Of a stretch of 14,881 nt of DNA, positions 1-7,180 are shown piece after piece. Position 1 is the first letter of the stretch. The number at the start of each line of letters is the position of its first letter. A program made the position numbers and the translations under genes. The DNA comes from an uncultured Lachnospiraceae bacterium (GTDB taxonomy: Bacteria; Bacillota; Clostridia; Lachnospirales; Lachnospiraceae): the NCBI GenBank assembly GCA_910585765.1, contig CAJUES010000072.1, forward strand, positions 1 to 14,881, read 5' to 3'. The notes below the pieces were generated by a model. That model was not told the DNA's origin, did not search any database, and was given only the letters and a program-made list of their open reading frames with translations.

Positions 1-501
1 GCAGAGGTGGTGCTCAGGGGTGAAAACCGTTCCGTTTCTTTTGAGAGCCGGAATCTGGCGGCAAACCTTGCACAGTGCGGACAGGTGGCTCTGATCGCGG
101 CAACGCTGGGACTCGGGGCGGACAAGCTCCTTCAGAAATACGAGATACTGAACATGACAAAGGCGACGATCACACAGGCTTGCGGTGCGGCGTGTATCGA
201 GGCGTACTGCAATATCCTCCAGGAACAGATCTGTGAGGAGGCGTCAGCCAAAGAGCGGCAACTGTATCTGAGACCGCGGTTCAGCCCGGGATATGGGGAT
301 CTGCCGCTGAACTGTCAGAAGACGATCTTTGAGGAACTGGAGTGTACCAGGCGCATAGGACTCACGCTCACGGACAGCCTGCTGATGTACCCTACGAAGA
401 GCGTGAGTGCACTGATCGGACTGACCGCAAATCCGCAGAGCTGCCATATCGGTAAGTGCAGGGACTGTGAGAACACGGCGTGTGCGTTTCGGGAAGTATG
501 A
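1..501 (+). CDS. Vitamin B12-dependent methionine synthase activation-domain protein (5' truncated by window)
   Basis: The reading frame is open from base 1, so the true start lies upstream; 166 codons are visible. The protein matches the C-terminal activation (reactivation) domain of MetH, which binds S-adenosylmethionine and supports reductive remethylation of inactive cob(II)alamin. Seen here: the block RIGLTLTDSLLMYPTKSVSA, resembling the family's SAM-binding region, and a Cys-rich tail (SCHIGKCRDCENTACAFRE) typical of the stand-alone clostridial form. In Escherichia coli this domain is fused to the end of MetH. Here it is a separate gene ending 51 nt before methionine synthase, which itself lacks the domain, so the two probably act as a pair in the cytoplasm. 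The GTG at 7 is very unlikely to be the real start, because homologous sequence continues upstream. Family assignment is by recognition, not by search. Confidence 0.85.
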   Translation, partial: AEVVLRGENRSVSFESRNLAANLAQCGQVALIAATLGLGADKLLQKYEILNMTKATITQACGAACIEAYCNILQEQICEEASAKERQLYLRPRFSPGYGDLPLNCQKTIFEELECTRRIGLTLTDSLLMYPTKSVSALIGLTANPQSCHIGKCRDCENTACAFREV

Positions 502-537
502 TGTCAGGACATAGAAAGTATAACAGCTGATGATTGT

Positions 538-543
538 GAGGGA
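538..543 (+). promoter_or_regulatory. Ribosome binding site deciding the metH start
   Basis: GAGGGA lies 9 nt before ATG 553 and 0 nt before the in-frame ATG 544. The spacing favours 553. Confidence 0.6.
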
Positions 544-552
544 ATGAACAGG

Positions 553-2967
553 ATGGATTTTAGAGAATTACTGGGAAAAAAAATATTGTTTTTCGACGGC
601 GGCATGGGGACTTTGCTGCAGGAGCGCGGGCTTCAGACGGGGGAGGTTCCCGAGACCTGGAATATCCTGCATCCGGATGTCATCCGGCAGATCCACAGGG
701 AATATCTGTCGGCAGGCTGCAACATGGTCTCGGCAAACACGTTCGGCGTGAATGCATTTAAGTGCAAAGCTCTTGACTACACGGTGGACGAGCTGGTGTC
801 CGCCGGCGTCAGACTCACCAAAGAAGCCATAGCGGAAGTGCGCGGTGAGCAGGATCAGCCGATGTATTCTGCACTCGATATCGGCTCGATCGGAAAACTG
901 CTCAAGCCCCTCGGAGAAATCTCTTTTGATGAGGCATACCATGCCTTTAAGGAGATCGTCACAGCCGGAGACAGGGCGGGCGCAGATCTGATACTGATCG
1001 AGACGGTGAGCGATTCCTATGAGATCAAGGCGGCAGTCCTCGCCGCGAAGGAGAACAGCAGTCTGCCAGTCGTCGTCACGATGATCTTTGACGAGAACGG
1101 AAAACTGCTGACAGGAGGAGACGTCGCGAGCGTGACTGCCATGCTCGAAGGTCTGGGTGTCGATGCGATCGGCTTGAACTGCGGGTTGGGACCTGAACAG
1201 ATGAAGCGTCTGCTGCCGCAGCTGACAGCATGCTGTTCACTGCCGATCGTGATCAATCCAAACGCCGGGCTTCCGGTCGTTGTCAATGGAAAGACCGTGT
1301 TCAACGTGGCTCCGGACGAGTTTGCGCAGAGTGTAAAGACGCTGGTGGAGATGGGGGCAAGTGCAGTCGGCGGCTGTTGCGGAACGACGCCGGCACATAT
1401 CAAACGCGTCGTGGAGCTCTGCGGGGAGATGGAGATCCAGCCTGTCACTGACAAAGAGCTGACAGTAGTGTCCTCTTACAATCACGCTGTCTACTTTACC
1501 CGTAAGCCGCTGATCATCGGCGAGCGCATCAATCCGACTGGCAAGTCAAAATTCAAGCAGGCGCTCAGGGATCATGACATGGAGTATATCTACAAGGAAG
1601 GGCTGGCGCAGGAGGAGAACGGTGCCCATATCCTTGATGTCAATGTAGGGCTGCCCGAGATCGACGAGCCACAGCTCATGGAGGAAGCCGTCACCGGCAT
1701 ACAGGCGGTCATCGATCTGCCGCTGCAGATCGATACTTCCGACACGGCGGCGATGGAGCGTGGACTGCGGTACTACAACGGAAAACCGATGCTCAATTCC
1801 GTCAACGGCAAGAAGGAATCCATGGAGAGCGTGTTCCCGATCGCAAAGAAATACGGCGCTTTGCTGGTCTGTCTGTGTCTTGACGAGAGTGGGATCCCAG
1901 AGACTGTCGAGGGGCGCCTGCGCGTGGCAGAAAAGATCGTGCAGACTGCCGCCGCGTACGGCATTCCGAAGAAAAATCTTGTGATGGATGCGCTCGTGCT
2001 CACGATCAGCACAGGCAGGGACAATGCCAATATCACCCTGGAAACCCTGCGCAGGATCCGGTATGAGATGGGGCTGCACACGGTGCTTGGCGTGTCCAAC
2101 ATCTCCTTCGGGCTTCCGGAGAGGAGCCGCATCAACACGGCGTTCTTCACGATGGCGATGAACAACGGACTGAGCGCCGGGATCGTCAACCCGTCCAGCG
2201 AGCCGATGATGGCTGCCTACTACAGCTTTAACGCGCTGATCGGCGAGGACGACCAGTGCATGGAATACATCGCAAAAGCCGCGTCGCAGCCGACAGATAA
2301 GCCAGCGGCGGCAGCGGCGCCCGGCGGGAGCGGGCTGACGCTTGACGAGGCGATCGTAAAAGGTCTGGCGGAGAGCGCTCACGAGGCGACTGTCCGGCTG
2401 CTCGAACAGAATATGGACTCGCTGACCATCATCAACGAGAAGCTGATCCCTGCGCTGGATGTGGTCGGAAAAGGTTTTGAGGAGAAGCGGATGTTCCTGC
2501 CGCAGCTTCTGATGAGCGCGGATGCGGCAAAGGCATCTTTTGAGGCGATCAAGGCGGTCCTGTCAAAACAGGGAAAGTGCAGTGACAGCAAAGGAAAGAT
2601 CGTGATCGCCACGGTGAAGGGTGACATTCACGATATTGGGAAGAATATTGTCAAAACGCTGCTGGAAAACTACGGGTTTGACATGATCGACCTCGGAAAG
2701 GACGTCGATCCGCAGCGGATCCTGCAGACAGTACAGGAGCAGAACGTGAGATTGGTGGGGCTCAGTGCACTCATGACGACAACTGTCGTGAACATGGAAG
2801 CAACCATCAGGCTCCTGCGGGAGCAAGGCGCAGACTGCAAGATCATGGTGGGCGGCGCGGTGCTCACACAGGAGTACGCGGACATGATTGGCGCGGACTT
2901 CTATTCCAAGGACGCGATGGGATCTGTGCGCTATGCCAATGAACTGTATGAAAAAGGGGAACTGTAA
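553..2967 (+). CDS. metH: Cobalamin-dependent methionine synthase lacking the activation domain
   Basis: Transfers a methyl group from methyltetrahydrofolate to homocysteine through enzyme-bound cobalamin, giving methionine. Domains in order (804 aa from the ATG at 553): homocysteine methyltransferase barrel, about 10-290, with FFDGGMGTLLQERG near the start and zinc ligands Cys210 (GLNCG) and Cys275/Cys276 (GGCCGTTP); pterin-binding barrel, about 315-575 (IIGERINPTGK, then DVNVGLP); an Ala/Pro/Gly linker near 583-595; a helical cap, about 597-680; and a Rossmann-like B12 domain with the cobalt-ligand motif GDIHDIG (His693). The roughly 330-residue activation domain of E. coli MetH (about 1,227 aa) is absent and sits in the gene just upstream. 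ATG 553 is preferred because GAGGGA (538-543) lies 9 nt before it; an in-frame ATG at 544 directly abuts that site. Specificity for homocysteine and methyl-THF is inferred from the domain order. Confidence 0.95.
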   Translation: MDFRELLGKKILFFDGGMGTLLQERGLQTGEVPETWNILHPDVIRQIHREYLSAGCNMVSANTFGVNAFKCKALDYTVDELVSAGVRLTKEAIAEVRGEQDQPMYSALDIGSIGKLLKPLGEISFDEAYHAFKEIVTAGDRAGADLILIETVSDSYEIKAAVLAAKENSSLPVVVTMIFDENGKLLTGGDVASVTAMLEGLGVDAIGLNCGLGPEQMKRLLPQLTACCSLPIVINPNAGLPVVVNGKTVFNVAPDEFAQSVKTLVEMGASAVGGCCGTTPAHIKRVVELCGEMEIQPVTDKELTVVSSYNHAVYFTRKPLIIGERINPTGKSKFKQALRDHDMEYIYKEGLAQEENGAHILDVNVGLPEIDEPQLMEEAVTGIQAVIDLPLQIDTSDTAAMERGLRYYNGKPMLNSVNGKKESMESVFPIAKKYGALLVCLCLDESGIPETVEGRLRVAEKIVQTAAAYGIPKKNLVMDALVLTISTGRDNANITLETLRRIRYEMGLHTVLGVSNISFGLPERSRINTAFFTMAMNNGLSAGIVNPSSEPMMAAYYSFNALIGEDDQCMEYIAKAASQPTDKPAAAAAPGGSGLTLDEAIVKGLAESAHEATVRLLEQNMDSLTIINEKLIPALDVVGKGFEEKRMFLPQLLMSADAAKASFEAIKAVLSKQGKCSDSKGKIVIATVKGDIHDIGKNIVKTLLENYGFDMIDLGKDVDPQRILQTVQEQNVRLVGLSALMTTTVVNMEATIRLLREQGADCKIMVGGAVLTQEYADMIGADFYSKDAMGSVRYANELYEKGEL

Positions 2968-2972
2968 ATGTC

Positions 2973-2982
2973 GGAGGGGGAG
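2973..2982 (+). promoter_or_regulatory. Strong ribosome binding site for the coiled-coil gene
   Basis: GGAGGGGGAG ends 6 nt before ATG 2989. It lies downstream of an alternative in-frame ATG at 2968, which directly follows the metH stop codon and has only a weak purine run before it. The real start is therefore probably 2989. Confidence 0.75.
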
Positions 2983-2988
2983 TATAAG

Positions 2989-4155
2989 ATGATAAAAGTA
3001 AAAATGCCATTTGAACACGTGCAGCTAAACTGCACAGAGCCATGCAAGGTGCGCAAAGGTACACCCAGACTGGCAAACTATGGTCTGATCCAGAACTCGG
3101 CAACAGTGGAGATCTCACCGGCGGGCAGCAAAAAGGCAATGGAGTATGTCAAGGCTGCCAAGATAAAGGAACAGGAAATGCTCAATGATGACGGTTGGAA
3201 CTGTGAATCCAAGAGATCTTTTGAAGATCTGATGGATGCTGCCCTGAATGGCGGGGAGCTGAGCAGCGAGGAACAGGAGCGCCTGAACACAGAGCTGCCC
3301 AAAAGGATCATGACGCAGTACAATAATATGCAGAACCTGCGTCTGGCGGACGATGACGAGCGGATCCTGGAGGAACTAAAAAAACACTTCCTGATGAAGC
3401 AGCAGGCATTGAAGGATATGCGGCAGGCGGCGGTCGATGAGGCGCAGCAGGCGGAAGCCGCACAGCAGGAGGCGGAGACTGCGCAGGATGCGGACGAGGT
3501 GGCAAACAAGGCTGCCGAGGCGGATATGATCGCAAAAAGTCTGGAAGGGCTGGATCAGGAGACTGCTGCGGAAGCGCCGGCGTACGAGGAAGCTTCTGGC
3601 GGGAGCATGTCCGGGACGGCAGGAGACACTGCGGTTTCCGGGGAGGAGAAGGCTGCGGATCATCAACGGGTATTGAATTATGACACAAACAATCAGGACA
3701 ACATTGATGAGATCGAAGACCGGCAGTTCACGGAGGCACAGCAGGAAAAAGCGTACAGCAAGATGCTCGACGAGAGTTATGAGAGAACCATGCAGGTTTT
3801 TGAGAACAAGGAATCAGACCTCAAAGAGCGCGCGGAGGCGTATCGTATCTTCATGGACGAATCCAGAGAGCTTGCCGAAAACAGGGAGATCGCCAGACAC
3901 CTGAAGATTTACGATTATGAATCTGCCGTTGATCTGCGGCTGAAAGCGCTGTCAAGCTATGGAAAGAAACATACCGCGGCGCAGAGCCAAAAGGATGGCG
4001 TGCAGGATACAGGACGGGATTTTGTACAGGACGCGGCGGCGGATAAACTGAAAACTGCCAGGAAGCGCCCAGAGAGAAATGAGGACTCGGAGACAAGGAC
4101 TGTCACGGATGACAGGGAGCAGGGAAAACAGGTAAATGGGCAGATTTTTGAATAA
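2989..4155 (+). CDS. Unrecognised highly charged, coiled-coil-like protein
   Basis: I do not recognise this 388-residue protein. It has no signal peptide or membrane segment, so it should be cytoplasmic. Residues 1-50 look like a small folded region with two closely spaced cysteines (NCTEPC, Cys15 and Cys19). Residues 50-190 are helix-prone and rich in Glu, Ala, Gln and Lys, including an Ala/Gln/Glu tract near 147-170 that suggests coiled coil. Residues 195-220 form a Gly/Ser/Ala-rich flexible stretch. Residues 235-325 are again helical and acidic, and the tail (330-388) is polar and probably disordered. The gene starts 21 nt after metH and overlaps the ATPase/nuclease gene by 20 nt, so co-transcription and translational coupling are likely. 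The coding frame is supported by the strong ribosome binding site and uninterrupted length. A structural, adaptor or partner role for the next protein is possible but is inference from position only. Confidence 0.75.
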   Translation: MIKVKMPFEHVQLNCTEPCKVRKGTPRLANYGLIQNSATVEISPAGSKKAMEYVKAAKIKEQEMLNDDGWNCESKRSFEDLMDAALNGGELSSEEQERLNTELPKRIMTQYNNMQNLRLADDDERILEELKKHFLMKQQALKDMRQAAVDEAQQAEAAQQEAETAQDADEVANKAAEADMIAKSLEGLDQETAAEAPAYEEASGGSMSGTAGDTAVSGEEKAADHQRVLNYDTNNQDNIDEIEDRQFTEAQQEKAYSKMLDESYERTMQVFENKESDLKERAEAYRIFMDESRELAENREIARHLKIYDYESAVDLRLKALSSYGKKHTAAQSQKDGVQDTGRDFVQDAAADKLKTARKRPERNEDSETRTVTDDREQGKQVNGQIFE

Positions 4156-5728
4156 AGGAAATGAAAAGTTTGAGCGGTTTTCCAGATCAAGATATTATGT
4201 GGACAAAACGGAGCTGATCAATAGGCTTCTTGAAAGAGATGAGACAGAAAAGTTTATCTGCAACAGCCGTGCGCGCCGTTTCGGTAAATCCGTGACCGCC
4301 AATATGCTCGTCGCGTATTTCAGCAAGGGAGCTGCGTCGGAAGCGCTTTTCAAACCGTTGAAGTGTGTGAAGGATCGGCTGTTCATGGAGAACATGAACC
4401 ACTATGATACGATCTTTGCAGATATCCAGGCAGTTTTTGTGGAGGCACGGAGGTCAAAGGAAGACCCGAACGAGTATCTTGACAAGTGTTTTGTCGGGGA
4501 ATTGAAAGCCGCATATCCGGAGATCGTTTCCGACAGGGATGTTCTGGAGAAGGCATTGGGCAAAATCTATCAGGCAACCGGAAGTCAGTTTGTCATCATC
4601 TTTGATGAGTGGGATTATCCGATCCGGGAGCTTGAACCACAGCATACAGAGCGGACGGATTACGTTGAATTTCTCCGGGGACTCTTCAAGAGCAGTGACG
4701 CCAGTGAATACATACGTCTTGCGTACCTCACGGGGATCATGCCGATCGTCCGCACGAAGGGACAGTCCGCCGTGAATAATTTTATAGAGTATACGATGAC
4801 AAATCCGGGGGATCTGGCACAGAGCATCGGCTTTGTGGAGGCGGAAGTCCGGGCGCTCTGCGAGAGGTTCAGTGTTGATTTTGAGCAGATGAAGGAGTGG
4901 TATAACGGTTATGACCTCAATAACACTGCAATATACAATCCGTTATCTGTCGTGCGGGCGATCTCGGGAAGACGATTTCAGCAGTACTGGACAGTCACGG
5001 GGACTTACGGAGATATCGACGATCTGATCAATGAAAACTATGACGGGCTGCGCGAGGATATCATCAGGATGCTTTCGGGAAACAGGGTCACGATCAATAT
5101 ATCTGACGGCAGAAATGATCTGCAGACATTCCAGAGCAAAAATGAGGTACTCACCGCACTGATCCATCTGGGGTATTTTGCGTACGATGCGGACACCCGA
5201 GAGATCTATGTGCCAAACAAAGAAATCCAAGAGGTATTCTATCAATACATGGAAAATAACAGAGATGACAATCTGTCCAGATTCATGAACCTCTCGGAAA
5301 AAGTGTTCAATGCTGTCATTGAGGAGGACGGAGAGTGCACCGCGAGGCTGATCCAGAGTATACACAATGATTTCATTTCCGCGCTGGAATACAACAATGA
5401 AAACTCCCTCGCCTGCACGATCATGATCGCGTTGATCGCAGCATTTACGCACTACCATAAACCTGTCCGTGAGTTTCCCTGCGGGAAGGGATTTGCGGAT
5501 ATCGTATATCTGCCATTGTCGGATCACCTTGGCAATCCGGTGATCGTTGTCGAGCTAAAGTGGGATCGATCAGCGAAAGCTGCTATTTCGCAGATCAAGG
5601 AGAAGCAGTACCCGGAATCTCTGGAGCAATACTGGGGCGAGGTGCTGCTGGTCGGAATCAATTATGACAAAAAGACGAAGAAGCACCTATGTGTGATCGA
5701 GCGTCACATCAAGAATGGGCACGCATAA
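4136..5728 (+). CDS. AAA-ATPase-like / PD-(D/E)XK nuclease-fold protein (AAA-ATPase_like plus DUF1703/PDDEXK_9 type)
   Basis: A 530-aa protein of the family in which an N-terminal AAA-like NTPase is joined to a C-terminal restriction-endonuclease fold; members often occur in many copies in gut anaerobes. The start MGRFLNKGNEKFERF and YVDKTELI (21-28) match the family N-terminus. The P-loop is the family's degenerate form, SRARRFGKS (44-52). The Walker B-like strand is VIIFDEWDYPI (153-163). The WYNGYDL motif is at 255-261. The nuclease core is visible as Glu446, GKGFAD with Asp455, VVELKW with Glu473 and Lys475, then QIKEKQY (486-492), so catalytic residues appear intact. ATG 4136 lies inside the end of the preceding gene (20-nt overlap, different frame). 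A cellular role is not established; defence, DNA processing or selfish activity are all possible. The nuclease fold is well supported, the biological function is not. Confidence 0.85.
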   Translation: MGRFLNKGNEKFERFSRSRYYVDKTELINRLLERDETEKFICNSRARRFGKSVTANMLVAYFSKGAASEALFKPLKCVKDRLFMENMNHYDTIFADIQAVFVEARRSKEDPNEYLDKCFVGELKAAYPEIVSDRDVLEKALGKIYQATGSQFVIIFDEWDYPIRELEPQHTERTDYVEFLRGLFKSSDASEYIRLAYLTGIMPIVRTKGQSAVNNFIEYTMTNPGDLAQSIGFVEAEVRALCERFSVDFEQMKEWYNGYDLNNTAIYNPLSVVRAISGRRFQQYWTVTGTYGDIDDLINENYDGLREDIIRMLSGNRVTINISDGRNDLQTFQSKNEVLTALIHLGYFAYDADTREIYVPNKEIQEVFYQYMENNRDDNLSRFMNLSEKVFNAVIEEDGECTARLIQSIHNDFISALEYNNENSLACTIMIALIAAFTHYHKPVREFPCGKGFADIVYLPLSDHLGNPVIVVELKWDRSAKAAISQIKEKQYPESLEQYWGEVLLVGINYDKKTKKHLCVIERHIKNGHA

Positions 5729-5768
5729 AGACGGACAGGAGGACGAAAAATCCTCCTGTCCGTCTTTA
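5726..5768. terminator. Perfect 18-bp hairpin, probable terminator
   Basis: Arms 5726-5743 and 5751-5768 are perfect reverse complements around a 7-nt loop (CGAAAAA). The stem begins with the TAA stop of the nuclease gene and ends in CTTTA. No long U tract follows on either strand, so intrinsic termination may be imperfect; the stem could also protect the mRNA 3' end. It separates the metH-to-nuclease run from the next promoter. Confidence 0.65.
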
Positions 5769-5809
5769 TGTGCGGGGTGCGGGCAGGGGAAAAGCGGTGC
5801 AGATGGATA

Positions 5810-5838
5810 TTGACAATATTTTACATGTATAGTATACT
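5810..5838 (+). promoter_or_regulatory. Sigma-A-type promoter of the gntR-ABC operon
   Basis: A perfect -35 TTGACA (5810-5815) and a -10 TATACT (5833-5838) are separated by exactly 17 nt. Transcription should start near 5845, inside the adjacent palindrome. The -10 is also embedded in an odd palindrome, GTATAGTATAC (5827-5837). Confidence 0.85.
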
Positions 5839-5840
5839 CG

Positions 5841-5865
5841 ACTGTGTTAAGTGTATTAATACAGT
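5841..5865. promoter_or_regulatory. Palindromic operator candidate for the GntR regulator
   Basis: ACTGTGTTAA (5841-5850) and TTAATACAGT (5856-5865) are inverted repeats matching at 9 of 10 positions. Nested within is the perfect palindrome TGTATTAATACA (5852-5863). TGTGTTAA and TGTATTAA also form a direct repeat with a 9-nt period. The site covers the predicted transcription start, where a bound repressor would block initiation. GntR-family regulators usually bind such inverted repeats and often control their own operon; binding here is inferred. Confidence 0.65.
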
Positions 5866-5880
5866 TAGAGGAGGGAGCCA

Positions 5881-6300
5881 ATGATCCTGATAGATCATAA
5901 GGACAGACGTCCGATTTATGAACAGATCATCGAGCGGTTTCAGCAGATGATATTGTGCGGTGCATTGCAGCCGGGGGCGTCCATGCCTTCTGTCAGAAGT
6001 CTTGCGATGGAATTGTCATTAAATCCAAATACCATACAGCGCGCCTACCAGGAACTCGAACGCACAGGGTATATCTATACCATAAAGGGAAAGGGCAGCT
6101 TTGTGAGTGAGACGGCGACGGCAGCTGCCAACAAGCGACGGCAGCTGCGGAGAGAACTGCAGGCATTTACCGACAAAGCGCTGCTTGCAGGTATATCGGC
6201 ACAGGAATTGCAGGGGATGCTTGCTGAATGTATACAGAGCAGCAGTGTGTCAACGAACAAAATGGGGGATGAAAAGTATGATAACAGCGACCAATGTTAA
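5881..6300 (+). CDS. GntR-family transcriptional regulator, YtrA type
   Basis: A 139-aa DNA-binding regulator. The winged helix-turn-helix occupies about residues 10-77 with the classic GntR pattern: PIYEQIIERFQQMI, then LQPGASMPSVRSLA (29-42), the recognition-helix region NPNTIQRAYQELE (48-60) and the wing GYIYTIKGKGSFV (63-75). Only about 60 residues follow, too few for the FadR, HutC or MocR effector domains, which fits the short YtrA subgroup; these usually sit beside ABC transporter genes, as here. The ATG has a strong site (GAGGAGGGAG, 5869-5878). The gene is first in the operon behind a near-consensus promoter and palindrome, and its end overlaps the ATPase gene by 23 nt. It probably represses its own operon, with release by an unknown signal, possibly a cell-envelope stress or antimicrobial. 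Confidence 0.9.
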   Translation: MILIDHKDRRPIYEQIIERFQQMILCGALQPGASMPSVRSLAMELSLNPNTIQRAYQELERTGYIYTIKGKGSFVSETATAAANKRRQLRRELQAFTDKALLAGISAQELQGMLAECIQSSSVSTNKMGDEKYDNSDQC

Positions 6301-7180
6301 GAAACATTTCGGTGAAATTGCAGCGGTGGATGATGTCACGGTGACGATCAGAAATGGCGAGGTCTTTGGGCTGGTCGGTACGAACGGTGCCGGCAAGAGC
6401 ACTTTTCTGCGCATGCTGAGCGGTGTGCTCCGGCCGGACAGCGGAACGGTTCTCGTGGACGAAAAGCCGGTCTATGAAAACCCGGCAGTCAAGGCAGATA
6501 TTTTCTATATATCGGATGACCAGTATTTCCTTCCCAATGCCTCGCCGAGGGACATGGCAAAATTTTACAGTGACTACTATGTGTCCTTTGACATGGTGCG
6601 GTTTGAGGATATGCTCGCGGGGTTCCGGCTAAAGCCAAACAGGAAGATCAGCACATTTTCGAAAGGGATGAAAAAGCAGCTCTCCGTGCTCCTGGGCGTC
6701 TGCGCCAACACGAAGTATCTGTTCTGTGATGAGACTTTTGACGGACTCGATCCCGTCATGCGCCAGGCGGTGAAGAGTATCTTTGCGGGGGAGCTTGCCG
6801 AGAGATCCTTCACACCTGTGATCGCATCCCACAACCTGCGGGAGCTTGAGGATATCTGTGACTGCGTGGGGATCTTGCACCAGGGCGGTGTGCTGCTGCA
6901 GAAGGATCTGGAGGAAATGAAGCTGAATATCCACAACATACAGTGCGTGTTCCAAAATGCGCAGGATGAGCAGGCAGCGCTGGGGCTCTTGGAGATCGTC
7001 AAGTCAGAGCGGAGAGGGACCTTGAACATCGTCACTGTCCGCGGCTCGGAAAGGGAGATCATGGATCGGATCAACTCTTTTGATCCTGTATTTGCGGAGA
7101 TTCTGCCGCTCACCCTCGAGGAGATCTTTATCAGTGAAACGGAGGTTGTAGGATATGACATCAAGAAACTTATTTTTTAA
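6278..7180 (+). CDS. ABC transporter ATP-binding protein (YtrB-like)
   Basis: A 300-aa cytoplasmic ATPase expected to pair with the permease that follows. Motifs: Walker A GTNGAGKS (34-41), Q-loop Gln82 (YISDDQY), ABC signature in the divergent form TFSKGMKKQL (126-135), Walker B YLFCDE (147-152) with catalytic Glu152, D-loop GLD (156-158), and switch His185 (ASHNL). The DETFDGLD version of the Walker B/D-loop region is common among regulator-linked efflux or antimicrobial-response ATPases. Residues after about 215 form a variable C-terminal domain. The start at 6278 is chosen because GGGGG (6264-6268) is 9 nt upstream and the protein begins like homologues (MITATNVKKHFG); the frame extends upstream without support and an in-frame ATG at 6269 abuts the purine run. 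The transported substrate cannot be told from the sequence. Confidence 0.92.
   Translation: MITATNVKKHFGEIAAVDDVTVTIRNGEVFGLVGTNGAGKSTFLRMLSGVLRPDSGTVLVDEKPVYENPAVKADIFYISDDQYFLPNASPRDMAKFYSDYYVSFDMVRFEDMLAGFRLKPNRKISTFSKGMKKQLSVLLGVCANTKYLFCDETFDGLDPVMRQAVKSIFAGELAERSFTPVIASHNLRELEDICDCVGILHQGGVLLQKDLEEMKLNIHNIQCVFQNAQDEQAALGLLEIVKSERRGTLNIVTVRGSEREIMDRINSFDPVFAEILPLTLEEIFISETEVVGYDIKKLIF

Noticed and set aside
1546..2382. Minus-strand open frame of 278 codons opposite metH
   Set aside because: The composition (many Arg, His, Pro) is typical of an antisense shadow of a real gene; metH is strongly conserved in the other strand.
6107..6277. Upstream in-frame extension of the ABC ATPase
   Set aside because: It would overlap most of the GntR gene, is Arg/Cys-rich, and has no homology to ATPase N-termini; the start at 6278 has a spaced ribosome binding site.
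6577..7164. Minus-strand open frame of 195 codons opposite the ABC ATPase
   Set aside because: It is antisense to the Walker B and signature regions; Ser-rich shadow composition.
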